Part shown: in pieces, positions 25,941-34,532 of the stretch
How the letters are laid out: each line of letters starts with the position of its first letter
Position numbering within the stretch: position 1 is the stretch's first letter
Source: Glaciecola sp965658765
GTDB taxonomy: Bacteria > Pseudomonadota > Gammaproteobacteria > Enterobacterales > Alteromonadaceae
Direction of reading: 5' to 3'
NCBI GenBank assembly: GCA_965658765.1
Contig: CBFHTO010000009.1
Location: 14,087 to 78,086, forward strand
Length of the DNA: 64,000 nt
Made by a program: the position numbers and the translations under genes
Notes under the pieces: model-generated
Told to the model about the DNA's origin: nothing
The model's database searches: none
Seen by the model: the letters and a program-made list of their open reading frames with translations, nothing else

Positions 25941-26484
25941 TTGCGCGCTCCTCATAACCCATTTTACTCATTAATATTTCTTTCAGTTGATTTCTTGCTC
26001 GAAATAAACGAGTCATTACAGTGTTTTTGTTTAGATTCAGTTGGTCGGCTATTTCGTCACCACTAAAGCCCATAATAATTTGCATAGCTAAGGGCTCACG
26101 GTATTCCTCACTCAAACTGGCAATAGCGCGTCTAATCTCGCGGTTCTGAATATTATCCTCGCTATGTATGTGATCGTCAGCAACCGACACGTCGTCGATA
26201 TCGATGGTGTCAAACTGCTTACGCTCAAAGCGCCTTGCATTTTCTCTGCGTAAAATGGTAATTAACCAAGACTTTGCTGCAGACTCTTCTTTCAAAGAAT
26301 CCAGAGATTTCCAAGCTCTCAAAAAGGTCTCCTGCAGCACATCTTCAGCAATAGATTTGTCTTTAATCAACCATACAGAATATCGATATACATCTGCATG
26401 GTAGGCCTTAACTAAGGCTTCATATCGGGTTTGTTTTGTGTTCATAGCGGATAAGACCGCAGACCCAGCAGAATTCTTTCCCAT
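25933..26484 (-). CDS. ECF-type RNA polymerase sigma factor
   Basis: A 183-residue sigma-70 family protein. Region 2 (about 20-85) includes DVYRYSVWLIKDKSIAEDVL and ETFLRAWKSLDSL; region 4 (about 120-170) includes SLSEEYREPLAMQIIMGFS and the helix-turn-helix NKNTVMTRLFRAR. There is no region 1.1 or 3, typical for ECF factors. Two starts are possible: ATG 26484, or ATG 26445 giving MNTKQTRYEALVKAYH, which fits family length better; neither has a good ribosome site. It is translationally coupled to the DUF3379 gene. Confidence 0.9.
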   Translation of the reverse strand: MGKNSAGSAVLSAMNTKQTRYEALVKAYHADVYRYSVWLIKDKSIAEDVLQETFLRAWKSLDSLKEESAAKSWLITILRRENARRFERKQFDTIDIDDVSVADDHIHSEDNIQNREIRRAIASLSEEYREPLAMQIIMGFSGDEIADQLNLNKNTVMTRLFRARNQLKEILMSKMGYEERANG

Positions 26485-26679
26485 AATTATTAATAATATT
26501 GAAATAGTTGGTATAGTAAGCCTATGACAATCATTTGAAAAAGCCTAAACTAATTCAATAGTAATTTTTAAGACATTGTTTATTAGGAGTTTATAGGCTT
26601 AAGAGACTCTTTGCCAAAAAACAACAGGCTACAATCTGATTGTTAGCGAATAGCTTTTACCACATATACTGCATATCCT

Positions 26680-26696
26680 AAAACCTTACAGGTTTT
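26680..26696 (-). terminator. candidate weak terminator after batD
   Basis: AAAACCT and AGGTTTT form a 7-bp stem with a 3-nt loop, about 50 nt past the batD stop on the minus strand. The following T-run is short. It separates the bat operon from the ECF sigma gene. Confidence 0.4.
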
Positions 26697-26745
26697 TTAA
26701 GATATTATTTTACGTCATCATGTTAAGCCTACAATTGGCTCCATG

Positions 26746-28503
26746 CTAGCCGCTTGTTGGGTATAGGCGTGAATACATGTTTTGAGCACTTTGCAATTTT
26801 TCTGACCTAAGTGCGCATAAACCATCAATAAAAGCTCTGTATTCTTCACTTGATAAATCTTTAGCGTTTGTTTCGGCCACGTCCTTCGAATACTGATTCG
26901 CCAGCACTTGGTTATAGCCCATCAGTGCGCGCTTGTCGTGGCCTTTTGACAAGCTTAGACTTATTGACTTGTGCTCCTCACCAAGCAGGGCACGCAACCA
27001 TTTGTCCAGGTGAGCTGATATTGAATGTATTTGGCCACTTTCTAATTGCTTTTTAAGGAGAGCAAAAGAACTTGGTTCATCGCTAAGTGGTTGTTTCTTT
27101 ACAGTGCGTTGCTGAACGCCTTCAGAATGGCCTGCTGCTTTATACTTCTTGAGCAATAACATTAAGATTAACAACAATACAATACTCAACAAATTACTTG
27201 ATATTAGAACCCAATGCAGTGTGTCTATGTCTTCTTCTTGGCGATCAAATGCTGGCTCAGACATTGCCGTGTTTTCGCTACTTTTGTTTGGTGTCTCATC
27301 TTGCTCTTGTTGGATATCTTGCCCTTTACTTGGCTTATCTGATGCGTTGTTGGATAAGGATGCAGGTAGCACTTTTACAGATTTGGCAGGGATACGTGCA
27401 AACTCAGTCTCACCTGTATTGACATTAAACCAAGGTACTGACACCTCGGGAAGCACAAAACTGCCGGCTTCTGAGGGGATGATTGCTGTATTGTATACGC
27501 CCTGAGCAACCAGTTTATTATTGTGTTCTGCATTGGCTAAATTAGGTTGTTCGGGATACGTTTTGAAGCTTGGATGAAACTGACCATCGATTTGAGGTAG
27601 TTGCTCTTTAGTCAAACCGAGTGCAGTAAGCGTTATAGTTCGAGTGATTGGTTCTCCTACCCGTAATTCGTCTATATTACCCTGCCACTCTTCGCTTACT
27701 TCGACGGCTTCACTTGGAAGCCATGTATATGCATAACCATCAGGGATCGGTGCAACCTTAATTTGGACGTCAGGAGCGCGACGAGTAATCGTGGTCGTTC
27801 TCCCGAAGTTAGCAAAGCTTTGGCGCGAGTTGGTTAGGATCTCAGCTTCGAAAATTGGTCCTTTAATTGTAAAATCGCCGCTAGACTGAGGAATAATGGC
27901 ATAGTTACGCTCAATGATTCGGTAGCGTATTCCGTTTTGCAATTCTTGATAATCTTTATCTTCGCCAATCTGCTCAATTATTGCCCCTTCTAACTCAGGA
28001 AGTCCTAAATTACCTCGCTGAATATCGCGCGCTAAATGGATCTTTATGGTGTACAGCAATTGCTGTTGCAGATATAAGTCTGCATTGGATACAGTGGCAT
28101 CAACAAAGAATTCCCTTGGGGCAGTCGAAGCGCTAGCGCTAAGTGGTAAAACCTCTACAGAAAAGGGCCGCGAGCGTGCACCGTCAATTTCGAATGCAGG
28201 AATTTCAAACTTTCCGACACTTTTTGGATAAAGGTTAAGCGACCAGCTGACAGTCCTAGTCATATCACCATTGATGATTTGAGTTGACTGACTAAACGAT
28301 GGTCTGCTTAGTCTAAAATTACTTTGTAGAACCGAAAAATCTGCATCATCTCGACTTGCACTGCCCGTAGCAATGAGCGTTAATCTTATAGATTCATCTA
28401 CTAACAATTTGTTCTTATCAACGCTTGCAACAAGTTCTTCTACGTCAGCAAAACTTGCCATACTGAATATTAACAGGATAAAAAAAGCACTCACTCTATG
28501 CAT
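26746..28503 (-). CDS. batD: BatD, aerotolerance-related exported protein
   Basis: A 585-residue protein with an N-terminal signal peptide (ending near MASFADV), a large beta-rich periplasmic part with repeated immunoglobulin-like stretches, one membrane helix (about 435-457) and a cytoplasmic C-terminal domain of about 120 residues. This is the DUF/BatD layout (oxygen tolerance protein). Last gene of the moxR-bat operon, 6 nt after batB/C. The role of Bat proteins is poorly known; they are linked to stress and aerotolerance in Bacteroides. Confidence 0.88.
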   Translation of the reverse strand: MHRVSAFFILLIFSMASFADVEELVASVDKNKLLVDESIRLTLIATGSASRDDADFSVLQSNFRLSRPSFSQSTQIINGDMTRTVSWSLNLYPKSVGKFEIPAFEIDGARSRPFSVEVLPLSASASTAPREFFVDATVSNADLYLQQQLLYTIKIHLARDIQRGNLGLPELEGAIIEQIGEDKDYQELQNGIRYRIIERNYAIIPQSSGDFTIKGPIFEAEILTNSRQSFANFGRTTTITRRAPDVQIKVAPIPDGYAYTWLPSEAVEVSEEWQGNIDELRVGEPITRTITLTALGLTKEQLPQIDGQFHPSFKTYPEQPNLANAEHNNKLVAQGVYNTAIIPSEAGSFVLPEVSVPWFNVNTGETEFARIPAKSVKVLPASLSNNASDKPSKGQDIQQEQDETPNKSSENTAMSEPAFDRQEEDIDTLHWVLISSNLLSIVLLLILMLLLKKYKAAGHSEGVQQRTVKKQPLSDEPSSFALLKKQLESGQIHSISAHLDKWLRALLGEEHKSISLSLSKGHDKRALMGYNQVLANQYSKDVAETNAKDLSSEEYRAFIDGLCALRSEKLQSAQNMYSRLYPTSG

Positions 28504-28509
28504 CGTTAA

Positions 28510-30561
28510 TTACCAATTCTCTTGTGTAGGTGGCACGGGGGCGTTTTTGCGCTTATACGCTTCAAGTAACATTTTTCTCTGCAGAAGATACGCAGGATCA
28601 TCAGGAATTTTATTTAAAATCATTTGCATCCGCTGATATTCTTCCTTTTCTTCCGGGGTCATATTTTCCATCACTTGAGATTGCGCGATCGCTTGCGTTT
28701 GCTCTTCGGACTGAGCTTGTTGTTCGTTATTTTGTTGAGCTTGTGCATTTTTGGCAGAGCTATCTTGCTCCTCTTCATCTCTTTGATTTTCCGTTTCGTT
28801 TTGTTTTTCTCGGTTGTTCGTCTGATCCTTGGCAGCTTGCTCTAGGGATGAAGAATCTTGCGAACTTTCTTCGTTATTTGGTGACTGCTCGCTCTGCTCT
28901 GAAGCTTCGTCTTGCTCTGAATTTTGCCCCTCATTGCTTGAAGGATCTTGTTTCGAATTCTCTTCAGATTGCTCTTGCTGAGACTCTTCTTGCTGATTTG
29001 AGTTCTCTTGCTTATTTTGCTTGTCCTGTGAAGATTCGTTATTTTGTTCTTGTTTGTTTTGACTTTCGCTTTGTTTTTCGTCTTGCTGCTGTTGTTCTAA
29101 GAGTGACTCTACTAGTGCTTTATTTTTCAAGGCATTTTCATGGTCTGGCTGTTGTTCCAATACATATTCATATTCAACGAGCGCCTCATCGAGCCGACCG
29201 AGTTTGGCAAGAGAGTTGGCTTTGTTGTAACGATTTTCAATTCCTGAAAGTCCGTCAAAGAGGGCTAGCGCGTCTTCATAATTTCCACTTTTATATGCCG
29301 AAGCCGCCTGCCATTGTTTATCTTCAAATAGTTCAGTAGCAACATCATACTGCTTCGAATCAAAAGCCTGTTTTCCCCTTTGATCCCGATTCAAAAACCA
29401 GTTCTTAATTGTCTGTGTGCCACTTATTTGAGAACCCTGCGGCTTTGCTGCGTTATCAAGTTCGTTAGCGTTTGTAGACGTCGTACTCTGGTCATTTGTC
29501 ACCTGAGCGTATACATCTGCTTGGGGGAAGTACAAAACGCAGACTAGAACGCTTGCTAGTAGTCCTTTTCTGAATGAGTAGGCTGCAATTGGCAATAGCA
29601 GAAGTAATATATATGGTCCCATGTCTTTTAAGATGTCGCCTTGTGTGTCTTCGACTTGTTTAGATTGCTGTTGTTCAAACTTTAGCTCTCTTTCTATTGC
29701 TAAAATATCAGAGTTATCAGAAGTGAATATGCTGTAACTCGCGCCCGTACCTGATAGCGCTTGAGAAAAGTAACGCTCATCAACTTTAGGTATAACAATG
29801 CTGCCCATTCTATCTTTCAATAAAGTACCATCCTGCATTTCAATTGGTGCGCCTTCCTCTGTACCTACTAGCAATGCAGACACATCGTATTGGCTAGCAT
29901 TTAGAAAATCTCTTATTTCATCAATATCACTGATCCTGATCCCATCACTTATCCAATAGATTTGACCACTTTGATATCCTGCGTTTTTCAAAAGTTCAGA
30001 GGCAGTTTCTAGAGCATAGATGGGATTGCTGCCTTGTTGTGGCATTATTTCGGGGCGTAAACTAGGTATAAGACTTACCAAGGTATTAGCATCATCAGTC
30101 AAAGGACTTATGACAAACGCGTCGCCTGCATAGGCTACTAATCCGGTTTCTCCTTCGCTCACTTGCTTAATCAAATCAATAGCTTTAAATCGAGCTCGGG
30201 TAAGTCGGTTAGGTGATAAGTCTGTTGCTCTCATGGACATTGACATGTCCATAACGATCACCTTTCCTGCTTGTGTTTGATAGACCGCTTGGGGGAGTTT
30301 TTCCCAACTCGGTCCCGCAATAGCAATAATTGCAAGCAGGTAAGCAAATGCAAAGGTATGAATCTTAAATTTACTGGATTTTAAATGCTTGCTTACTATT
30401 AATTGTTGGTACAAATGAGACGGTAATAGCGACTGCCAACTGTTATCTTGAGAACCAAACTTTAATTTTATAGTGTAAAAAATCAAAAGGGGGATCAGAG
30501 CCAACAAAAGTGTTGGCCTTATAAATTCAAATTGTTCGATGGCGTTAATCAGTTCGTTCAT
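28510..30561 (-). CDS. BatB/BatC fusion: VWA domain, TPR and Gln/Glu-rich region
   Basis: A GTG at 30576 is possible, but the ATG at 30561 (MNELINAIEQFEFIRP) has GGTGA upstream and is more likely; 683 residues. Two N-terminal helices bracket the cytoplasmic face, followed by a VWA domain (about 85-280) with the metal-site DMSMSMRATDLS, a further helix pair (about 310-350), then TPR repeats (about 400-480) with ANSLAKLGRLDEALVEYEYV. About 170 residues then consist almost wholly of Q, E, S, N, K and D, before a conserved C-terminus. BatB and BatC are separate in Bacteroides and fused in many Gammaproteobacteria. Confidence 0.88.
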   Translation of the reverse strand: MNELINAIEQFEFIRPTLLLALIPLLIFYTIKLKFGSQDNSWQSLLPSHLYQQLIVSKHLKSSKFKIHTFAFAYLLAIIAIAGPSWEKLPQAVYQTQAGKVIVMDMSMSMRATDLSPNRLTRARFKAIDLIKQVSEGETGLVAYAGDAFVISPLTDDANTLVSLIPSLRPEIMPQQGSNPIYALETASELLKNAGYQSGQIYWISDGIRISDIDEIRDFLNASQYDVSALLVGTEEGAPIEMQDGTLLKDRMGSIVIPKVDERYFSQALSGTGASYSIFTSDNSDILAIERELKFEQQQSKQVEDTQGDILKDMGPYILLLLLPIAAYSFRKGLLASVLVCVLYFPQADVYAQVTNDQSTTSTNANELDNAAKPQGSQISGTQTIKNWFLNRDQRGKQAFDSKQYDVATELFEDKQWQAASAYKSGNYEDALALFDGLSGIENRYNKANSLAKLGRLDEALVEYEYVLEQQPDHENALKNKALVESLLEQQQQDEKQSESQNKQEQNNESSQDKQNKQENSNQQEESQQEQSEENSKQDPSSNEGQNSEQDEASEQSEQSPNNEESSQDSSSLEQAAKDQTNNREKQNETENQRDEEEQDSSAKNAQAQQNNEQQAQSEEQTQAIAQSQVMENMTPEEKEEYQRMQMILNKIPDDPAYLLQRKMLLEAYKRKNAPVPPTQENW

Positions 30562-30596
30562 CAATATTCTATTCACCGTAATTTCATAAAAGACAA

Positions 30597-31598
30597 TTAC
30601 TCACGTCTTAAGCGGTTGAACCATCTACCTGCGTTGGGCATAAGGTAAAGCAAAAATCCTAGTATCAAGGAAAAGCCTAAGGGCCAATAAAATAATTCAG
30701 CTCTTGGTCGTAAAGTTTGTTCACTTCCTTCAACAGGCTCTAAAACATCCAATACCGAGTATATTTGTGCTAGTTCGTCCGCGCTTCTTGCTCGAAAATA
30801 TTCACCGCCAGTTTGTCTCGAGATCGACATAAGTGTCTTTTCATCCAAATCCATTGAGGGGTTAATTCGTCTTTGACCAAAAAAACTATTTTGTACTTGA
30901 ACTTCTGCACCGACCCCAATGGCATATACGGTAACTTGATTGCTTTTTGCAAGCTCTAGGGCTTGTTCCACCGAAATGTTACCTGCAGTATTGCGCCCAT
31001 CTGTCAGCAAGATAAGTACGCGATTTGACCGTTCTTTTTGAGTAAAACGTTTTACCGCTAGACCTATCGCATCGCCAATGGCTGTGCTGTCGCCAACTAG
31101 GCCGATAACGCTTTCATCTAGTAATTGTTTTACGGTATTTCTGTCAAAGGTCAAAGGCGTTTGTAGATAAGCTGTGTCAGCAAACAATATCAATCCAAGA
31201 CGGTCACCAACTCGACGTTCTATAAAGTCGTCCATAACCGATTTAACCATATCCAAGCGGTCGACTTGGCGGCCGTTAACCATCATATCTGTTTGTTGCA
31301 TACTTCCTGACAAATCTACTGCCATCATTAAATCTCGACCCTGCGAAGGAATCGAAATTGGTTCTCCGAACCACATTGGTCTTGCAGATGCAATGACGAG
31401 TCCAATCCACGCTAGACTCATAACAAGCAATTTAAGCCGACTTGTTTTTACCTTTGATTTTGGTCTAGAGGCTAGGGATGACGCATGCGGAAAGTACAAA
31501 GCAGACGGTTTATCTTTTTGAGCCGCAGGCGCAAAAAAATACACTAATATGGGTAGCGGGAGTAAGAATAATAAGTACCACCATAGAAATTCAAACAT
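30597..31598 (-). CDS. BatA, VWA-domain membrane protein
   Basis: The frame extends to 31673, but MFEFLWWYLLFLLPLPILV at ATG 31598 is the typical BatA opening, with GAGG upstream; 333 residues. Two helices at the N-terminus (about 5-22 and 55-75), a VWA domain (about 90-285) with the MIDAS sequence DLSGSMQQTDM and LLTDGRNTAG, and a C-terminal helix (about 305-325). Its start overlaps the stop of the DUF4381 gene by 8 nt. Confidence 0.9.
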   Translation of the reverse strand: MFEFLWWYLLFLLPLPILVYFFAPAAQKDKPSALYFPHASSLASRPKSKVKTSRLKLLVMSLAWIGLVIASARPMWFGEPISIPSQGRDLMMAVDLSGSMQQTDMMVNGRQVDRLDMVKSVMDDFIERRVGDRLGLILFADTAYLQTPLTFDRNTVKQLLDESVIGLVGDSTAIGDAIGLAVKRFTQKERSNRVLILLTDGRNTAGNISVEQALELAKSNQVTVYAIGVGAEVQVQNSFFGQRRINPSMDLDEKTLMSISRQTGGEYFRARSADELAQIYSVLDVLEPVEGSEQTLRPRAELFYWPLGFSLILGFLLYLMPNAGRWFNRLRRE

Positions 31599-32127
31599 GG
31601 CTATCAACGCCTCTTTGTTTGAGTTTTGAGTGCTTTTTTCTTGGCGGCAAGCTGGTTTGAATCCATTCGACAATTGCCATTTTAATTTTGATAAAGTCCA
31701 TTTGTGCTAACTGCTCTTGCGTTAGGTTTTGATACAAACATTGGTTGATGATGTCTATTGAATAATCTAATCGCGATGTTTCTTTTCCTTGATAGTTATC
31801 CAGTAAAAACTGCTTCCAATTTTCACCATGCAAGGTTAGAGGCGCTACAGATATTTCTGAGCTATTGCTAAAGTAATGATTGCACGTGTGTTTTAAAATT
31901 ACGTTCATGTTACAAATAGCGTTTGGTCCATTGAGCATCAAATTTTGAATTTCTGTTATGGCCAATTTCTTTCTTTTATTTATTCGCAGATAACGACGCG
32001 TGTAATGCCAAGCCGAAATAATTATAAGTAGCACCAACAACGCACTTACCCAGTACCCCCATGCTAAAGGCCAAGCTGAGACTTGATCTGGAACTGTAAT
32101 ATCAGCTAATTGGTCCAATGGATTCAA
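31591..32127 (-). CDS. DUF4381 protein of the Bat operon
   Basis: A 178-residue protein with one membrane helix near the N-terminus (about 25-45, ALLVLLIIISAWHY) followed by a cytoplasmic domain of about 125 residues. DUF4381 proteins are a standard member of moxR-DUF58-batA clusters in Gammaproteobacteria. The start overlaps the DUF58 gene by 4 nt and the end overlaps batA by 8 nt. Function not known; likely part of a membrane complex with the VWA proteins. Confidence 0.82.
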   Translation of the reverse strand: MNPLDQLADITVPDQVSAWPLAWGYWVSALLVLLIIISAWHYTRRYLRINKRKKLAITEIQNLMLNGPNAICNMNVILKHTCNHYFSNSSEISVAPLTLHGENWKQFLLDNYQGKETSRLDYSIDIINQCLYQNLTQEQLAQMDFIKIKMAIVEWIQTSLPPRKKHSKLKQRGVDSHV

Positions 32128-33137
32128 GATGATTCACCCAAAATTAAACCAGCGCGTGATGCTTGCAGTTGTTGTTCTATTGGTTTAGCCGCACTAATTT
32201 GACGAAGGCTAAGTCCTAAAGATTCAAAACGTGCTTTTAGCTGAGCAAGATAGGCCGACCGTTCTTTGTTAAACTCGTCTGCGATAGCTACATCACCAAG
32301 TGTTAGCTGATGTTCTCGTTGCCCGTCAGTCAGCAATACGTCCTGCATAACAGATACATCCGGTAACTGTTCTTCGAGAGGATCAAATATTCGCACAGGT
32401 CTCACTTCACAATGGCGACTCATTTTACCCACTAGTTGAAACGATGCTTCATTGAAATGTGTAAAATCAGATAACAAATAAATCAGAGTTCCTGGCTTTG
32501 CCAACCTTGCTAATTTGCTGATACCCGAATGAAGCGTCTCTGGCTCACCTTTTTGATTGGCTGCATGCACTGCTTCTTGATGGTCGTGCTGTGGCGACTG
32601 TTGGTGCAAGCTGACTAATTGATTGAGCATGTTTAAACCATGCTTTGATGAGCCTTTGGGTTTACATTCTAGGTCATTACTTTGATGGACAGCCACACAT
32701 CCTATTTTGTCCTGCCTTGCCAAAGCATTGAAAGTTATCAATGCCGCGGCATGCATTGCCTGTACCGACTTATACAATAAATGTGAGCCGAAATGCATAG
32801 AGGGATGAAAGTCAACAAAAAGCATAACTGGGCGCTCTCGCTCCTCCCGAAAAACTTTTGTATGAGTTTTGTCAGTACGTGCAGTCACTCTCCAGTCTAT
32901 GCTTCGAATGTCATCTCCGGGCTGGTAGTGTCTTGCCTCATCGAACTCCATTCCGCGCCCCTTGAACTTGGAACTCATGCTGCCCGCCAAAGCACTCTTG
33001 ATCCTGTTACTGGGTCTCAAATTAAGTTGGCGAGATAGCGCTTTATAACGGACTAGTTCGTTAAGCGATATATCTACCCCATTGCTTTGAAGGTTTTCGA
33101 GCCAAACATCTATTTGCCGTTTAGAGTAATTAAACAT
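32124..33137 (-). CDS. DUF58 (VWA-like) protein of the MoxR/Bat operon
   Basis: A 337-residue soluble protein. The family core is GRGMEFDEARHYQPGDDIRS followed by IDWRVTARTDKTHTKVFRE (about 55-95), then a VWA-like fold with VMLFVDFHPSMHFG in which the MIDAS serines are partly changed. DUF58 proteins act with MoxR ATPases. It lies 113 nt after moxR and overlaps the DUF4381 gene by 4 nt. Confidence 0.9.
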   Translation of the reverse strand: MFNYSKRQIDVWLENLQSNGVDISLNELVRYKALSRQLNLRPSNRIKSALAGSMSSKFKGRGMEFDEARHYQPGDDIRSIDWRVTARTDKTHTKVFREERERPVMLFVDFHPSMHFGSHLLYKSVQAMHAAALITFNALARQDKIGCVAVHQSNDLECKPKGSSKHGLNMLNQLVSLHQQSPQHDHQEAVHAANQKGEPETLHSGISKLARLAKPGTLIYLLSDFTHFNEASFQLVGKMSRHCEVRPVRIFDPLEEQLPDVSVMQDVLLTDGQREHQLTLGDVAIADEFNKERSAYLAQLKARFESLGLSLRQISAAKPIEQQLQASRAGLILGESS

Positions 33138-33250
33138 ATGCCTGTAGATTCATTTCCATCATAAAATTAACCACACTCTTCAATTAACAAAGCCATTTTA
33201 AATGCTCTGTGCTACATCACTTAAAATATTTAGCAAAAGAGCTAAGTGTT

Positions 33251-34210
33251 TCAAGCGACGGGGACCATGTTCATTATCTTATCTATGACTTGGTTAGGTT
33301 TTATTCCCTGAGCTTGAGACTGATAACTGTAAATAAGGCGGTGACGCAGGACGTTGTGGGCAACCGCTTGAATATCTTCCGGGCTTACAAAGTCCCTTTG
33401 ATGTAACCAAGCATGCGCTCTTGCGCATCTCTCCAATGCTATTGTCGCTCTGGGGCTAGCACCAATTTCTATCCACTCTGCAAGCTCGGAGTCGTAATCA
33501 CTAGACTTACGGGTGGCGATAATTATTTGCACTAAATATTTCTCTACTGCTTCAGACATATGTAATTTGAGGATATCTTTGCGAGCCTTAGAGATGTCTT
33601 CTTGGGTGAGCTTTGAAGCATTAACTAAAACTTCCTTATTATGCATTGCCTCAGAGCGAGTTAACGCTAAAATTCTATGTTCAGTTTCTGCGTTTGGGTA
33701 GTCGATTTCAACATGCATCAAGAACCTGTCCAATTGAGCTTCAGGGAGAGGGTAGGTACCTTCTTGCTCCAGTGGATTTTGCGTTGCCATAACTAAAAAC
33801 AGATCTGGCAACATATAGGTTTTGCTGCCCACTGTGATTTGTCGTTCTGCCATTGCCTCAAGTAAGGCAGACTGCACTTTAGCAGGCGCGCGATTAATTT
33901 CATCTGCCAACACCAAGTTATGGAACAAGGGACCTTTCTGAAAAATAAATTGGCCTGTTTCCGGTCGGTATATATCAGTACCTGTTAAGTCAGCTGGTAG
34001 CAAGTCTGGCGTAAATTGGACGCGATGAAAATCAGCTTCTATTCCATCTGAAAGCGCGTTAACGGCACGTGTTTTGGCCAAACCAGGTGGTCCTTCAACA
34101 AGCAAATGCCCATCGGCTAAAAGAGCGATCAAAATACTTTGTGTTAAGTGTTGTTGCCCTAAGACTTGTGAATCTAAATGCTCAAGTAAAGCGTTGAATT
34201 GATTGTGCAT
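33251..34210 (-). CDS. MoxR-family AAA+ ATPase
   Basis: AAA+ chaperone thought to remodel or activate the VWA proteins of the operon. The ATG at 34210 (MHNQFNALLEHLDSQVLGQQ) has GGGAA at good spacing, while the upstream TTG at 34222 has none; 319 residues. Walker A GPPGLAKTR (about 36-44), Walker B LVLADEINRAPAKVQ, sensor 1 FLVMATQNPLEQEGTYPLPE and the C-terminal lid domain are present. First gene of the operon, divergent from fadI. Confidence 0.93.
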   Translation of the reverse strand: MHNQFNALLEHLDSQVLGQQHLTQSILIALLADGHLLVEGPPGLAKTRAVNALSDGIEADFHRVQFTPDLLPADLTGTDIYRPETGQFIFQKGPLFHNLVLADEINRAPAKVQSALLEAMAERQITVGSKTYMLPDLFLVMATQNPLEQEGTYPLPEAQLDRFLMHVEIDYPNAETEHRILALTRSEAMHNKEVLVNASKLTQEDISKARKDILKLHMSEAVEKYLVQIIIATRKSSDYDSELAEWIEIGASPRATIALERCARAHAWLHQRDFVSPEDIQAVAHNVLRHRLIYSYQSQAQGIKPNQVIDKIMNMVPVA

Positions 34211-34532
34211 ATTATTTCCCAATAATTACCCCCTGCGCTAATCAACGGGCGTCTAACGATCGTATAATGAAATACGTCACTTGCGTTTTGGTGTAACGAA
34301 AATATGTGTACGAATTGAAGAATCTCAAGCAATAAATCTATAAAAATAGGCTATTCGTTCAAACGCGTCTTATTGACTCATGCACGAACAAAAAGTTTCA
34401 TCCACACTACATTTGCTATTTTAGTCTAACTTTGCCACAATCCACCTCAGTGGTCAGACCAGAGGTGTATCTTTGATTGCCACACAAAGCAATGCCGAAG
34501 GTTGATATCAAACGTTTTTTTAAGGAACAAGC
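34211..34532. other. divergent regulatory region between moxR and fadI
   Basis: A 322-nt region carrying the promoters of both operons. It contains the TGGTCAGACCA palindrome described separately and an AAACGTTT palindrome at 34510-34517, just before the fadI ribosome site. The latter resembles the AAAC/GTTT half-sites of the PsrA-type TetR regulators of fatty-acid genes in Shewanella and Pseudomonas, but a single 8-mer is weak evidence. No small gene seen. Confidence 0.45.
34443..34467 (+). promoter_or_regulatory. FadR-like operator candidate upstream of fadIJ
   Basis: TGGTCAGACCA (34451-34461) is a perfect palindrome matching the TGGTC-N-GACCA core of FadR operators. It is flanked by a further inverted repeat, CACCTC (34443-34448) and GAGGTG (34462-34467). 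It lies 72-90 nt before fadI. FadR control of fad genes is established in enterobacteria; here it is inference. Confidence 0.5.

Noticed and set aside
28530..29339. 269-codon plus-strand frame opposite batB/C
   Set aside because: Antisense shadow of the Gln/Glu-rich region of BatB/C; low-complexity DNA produces long open frames on the other strand. No family motif.
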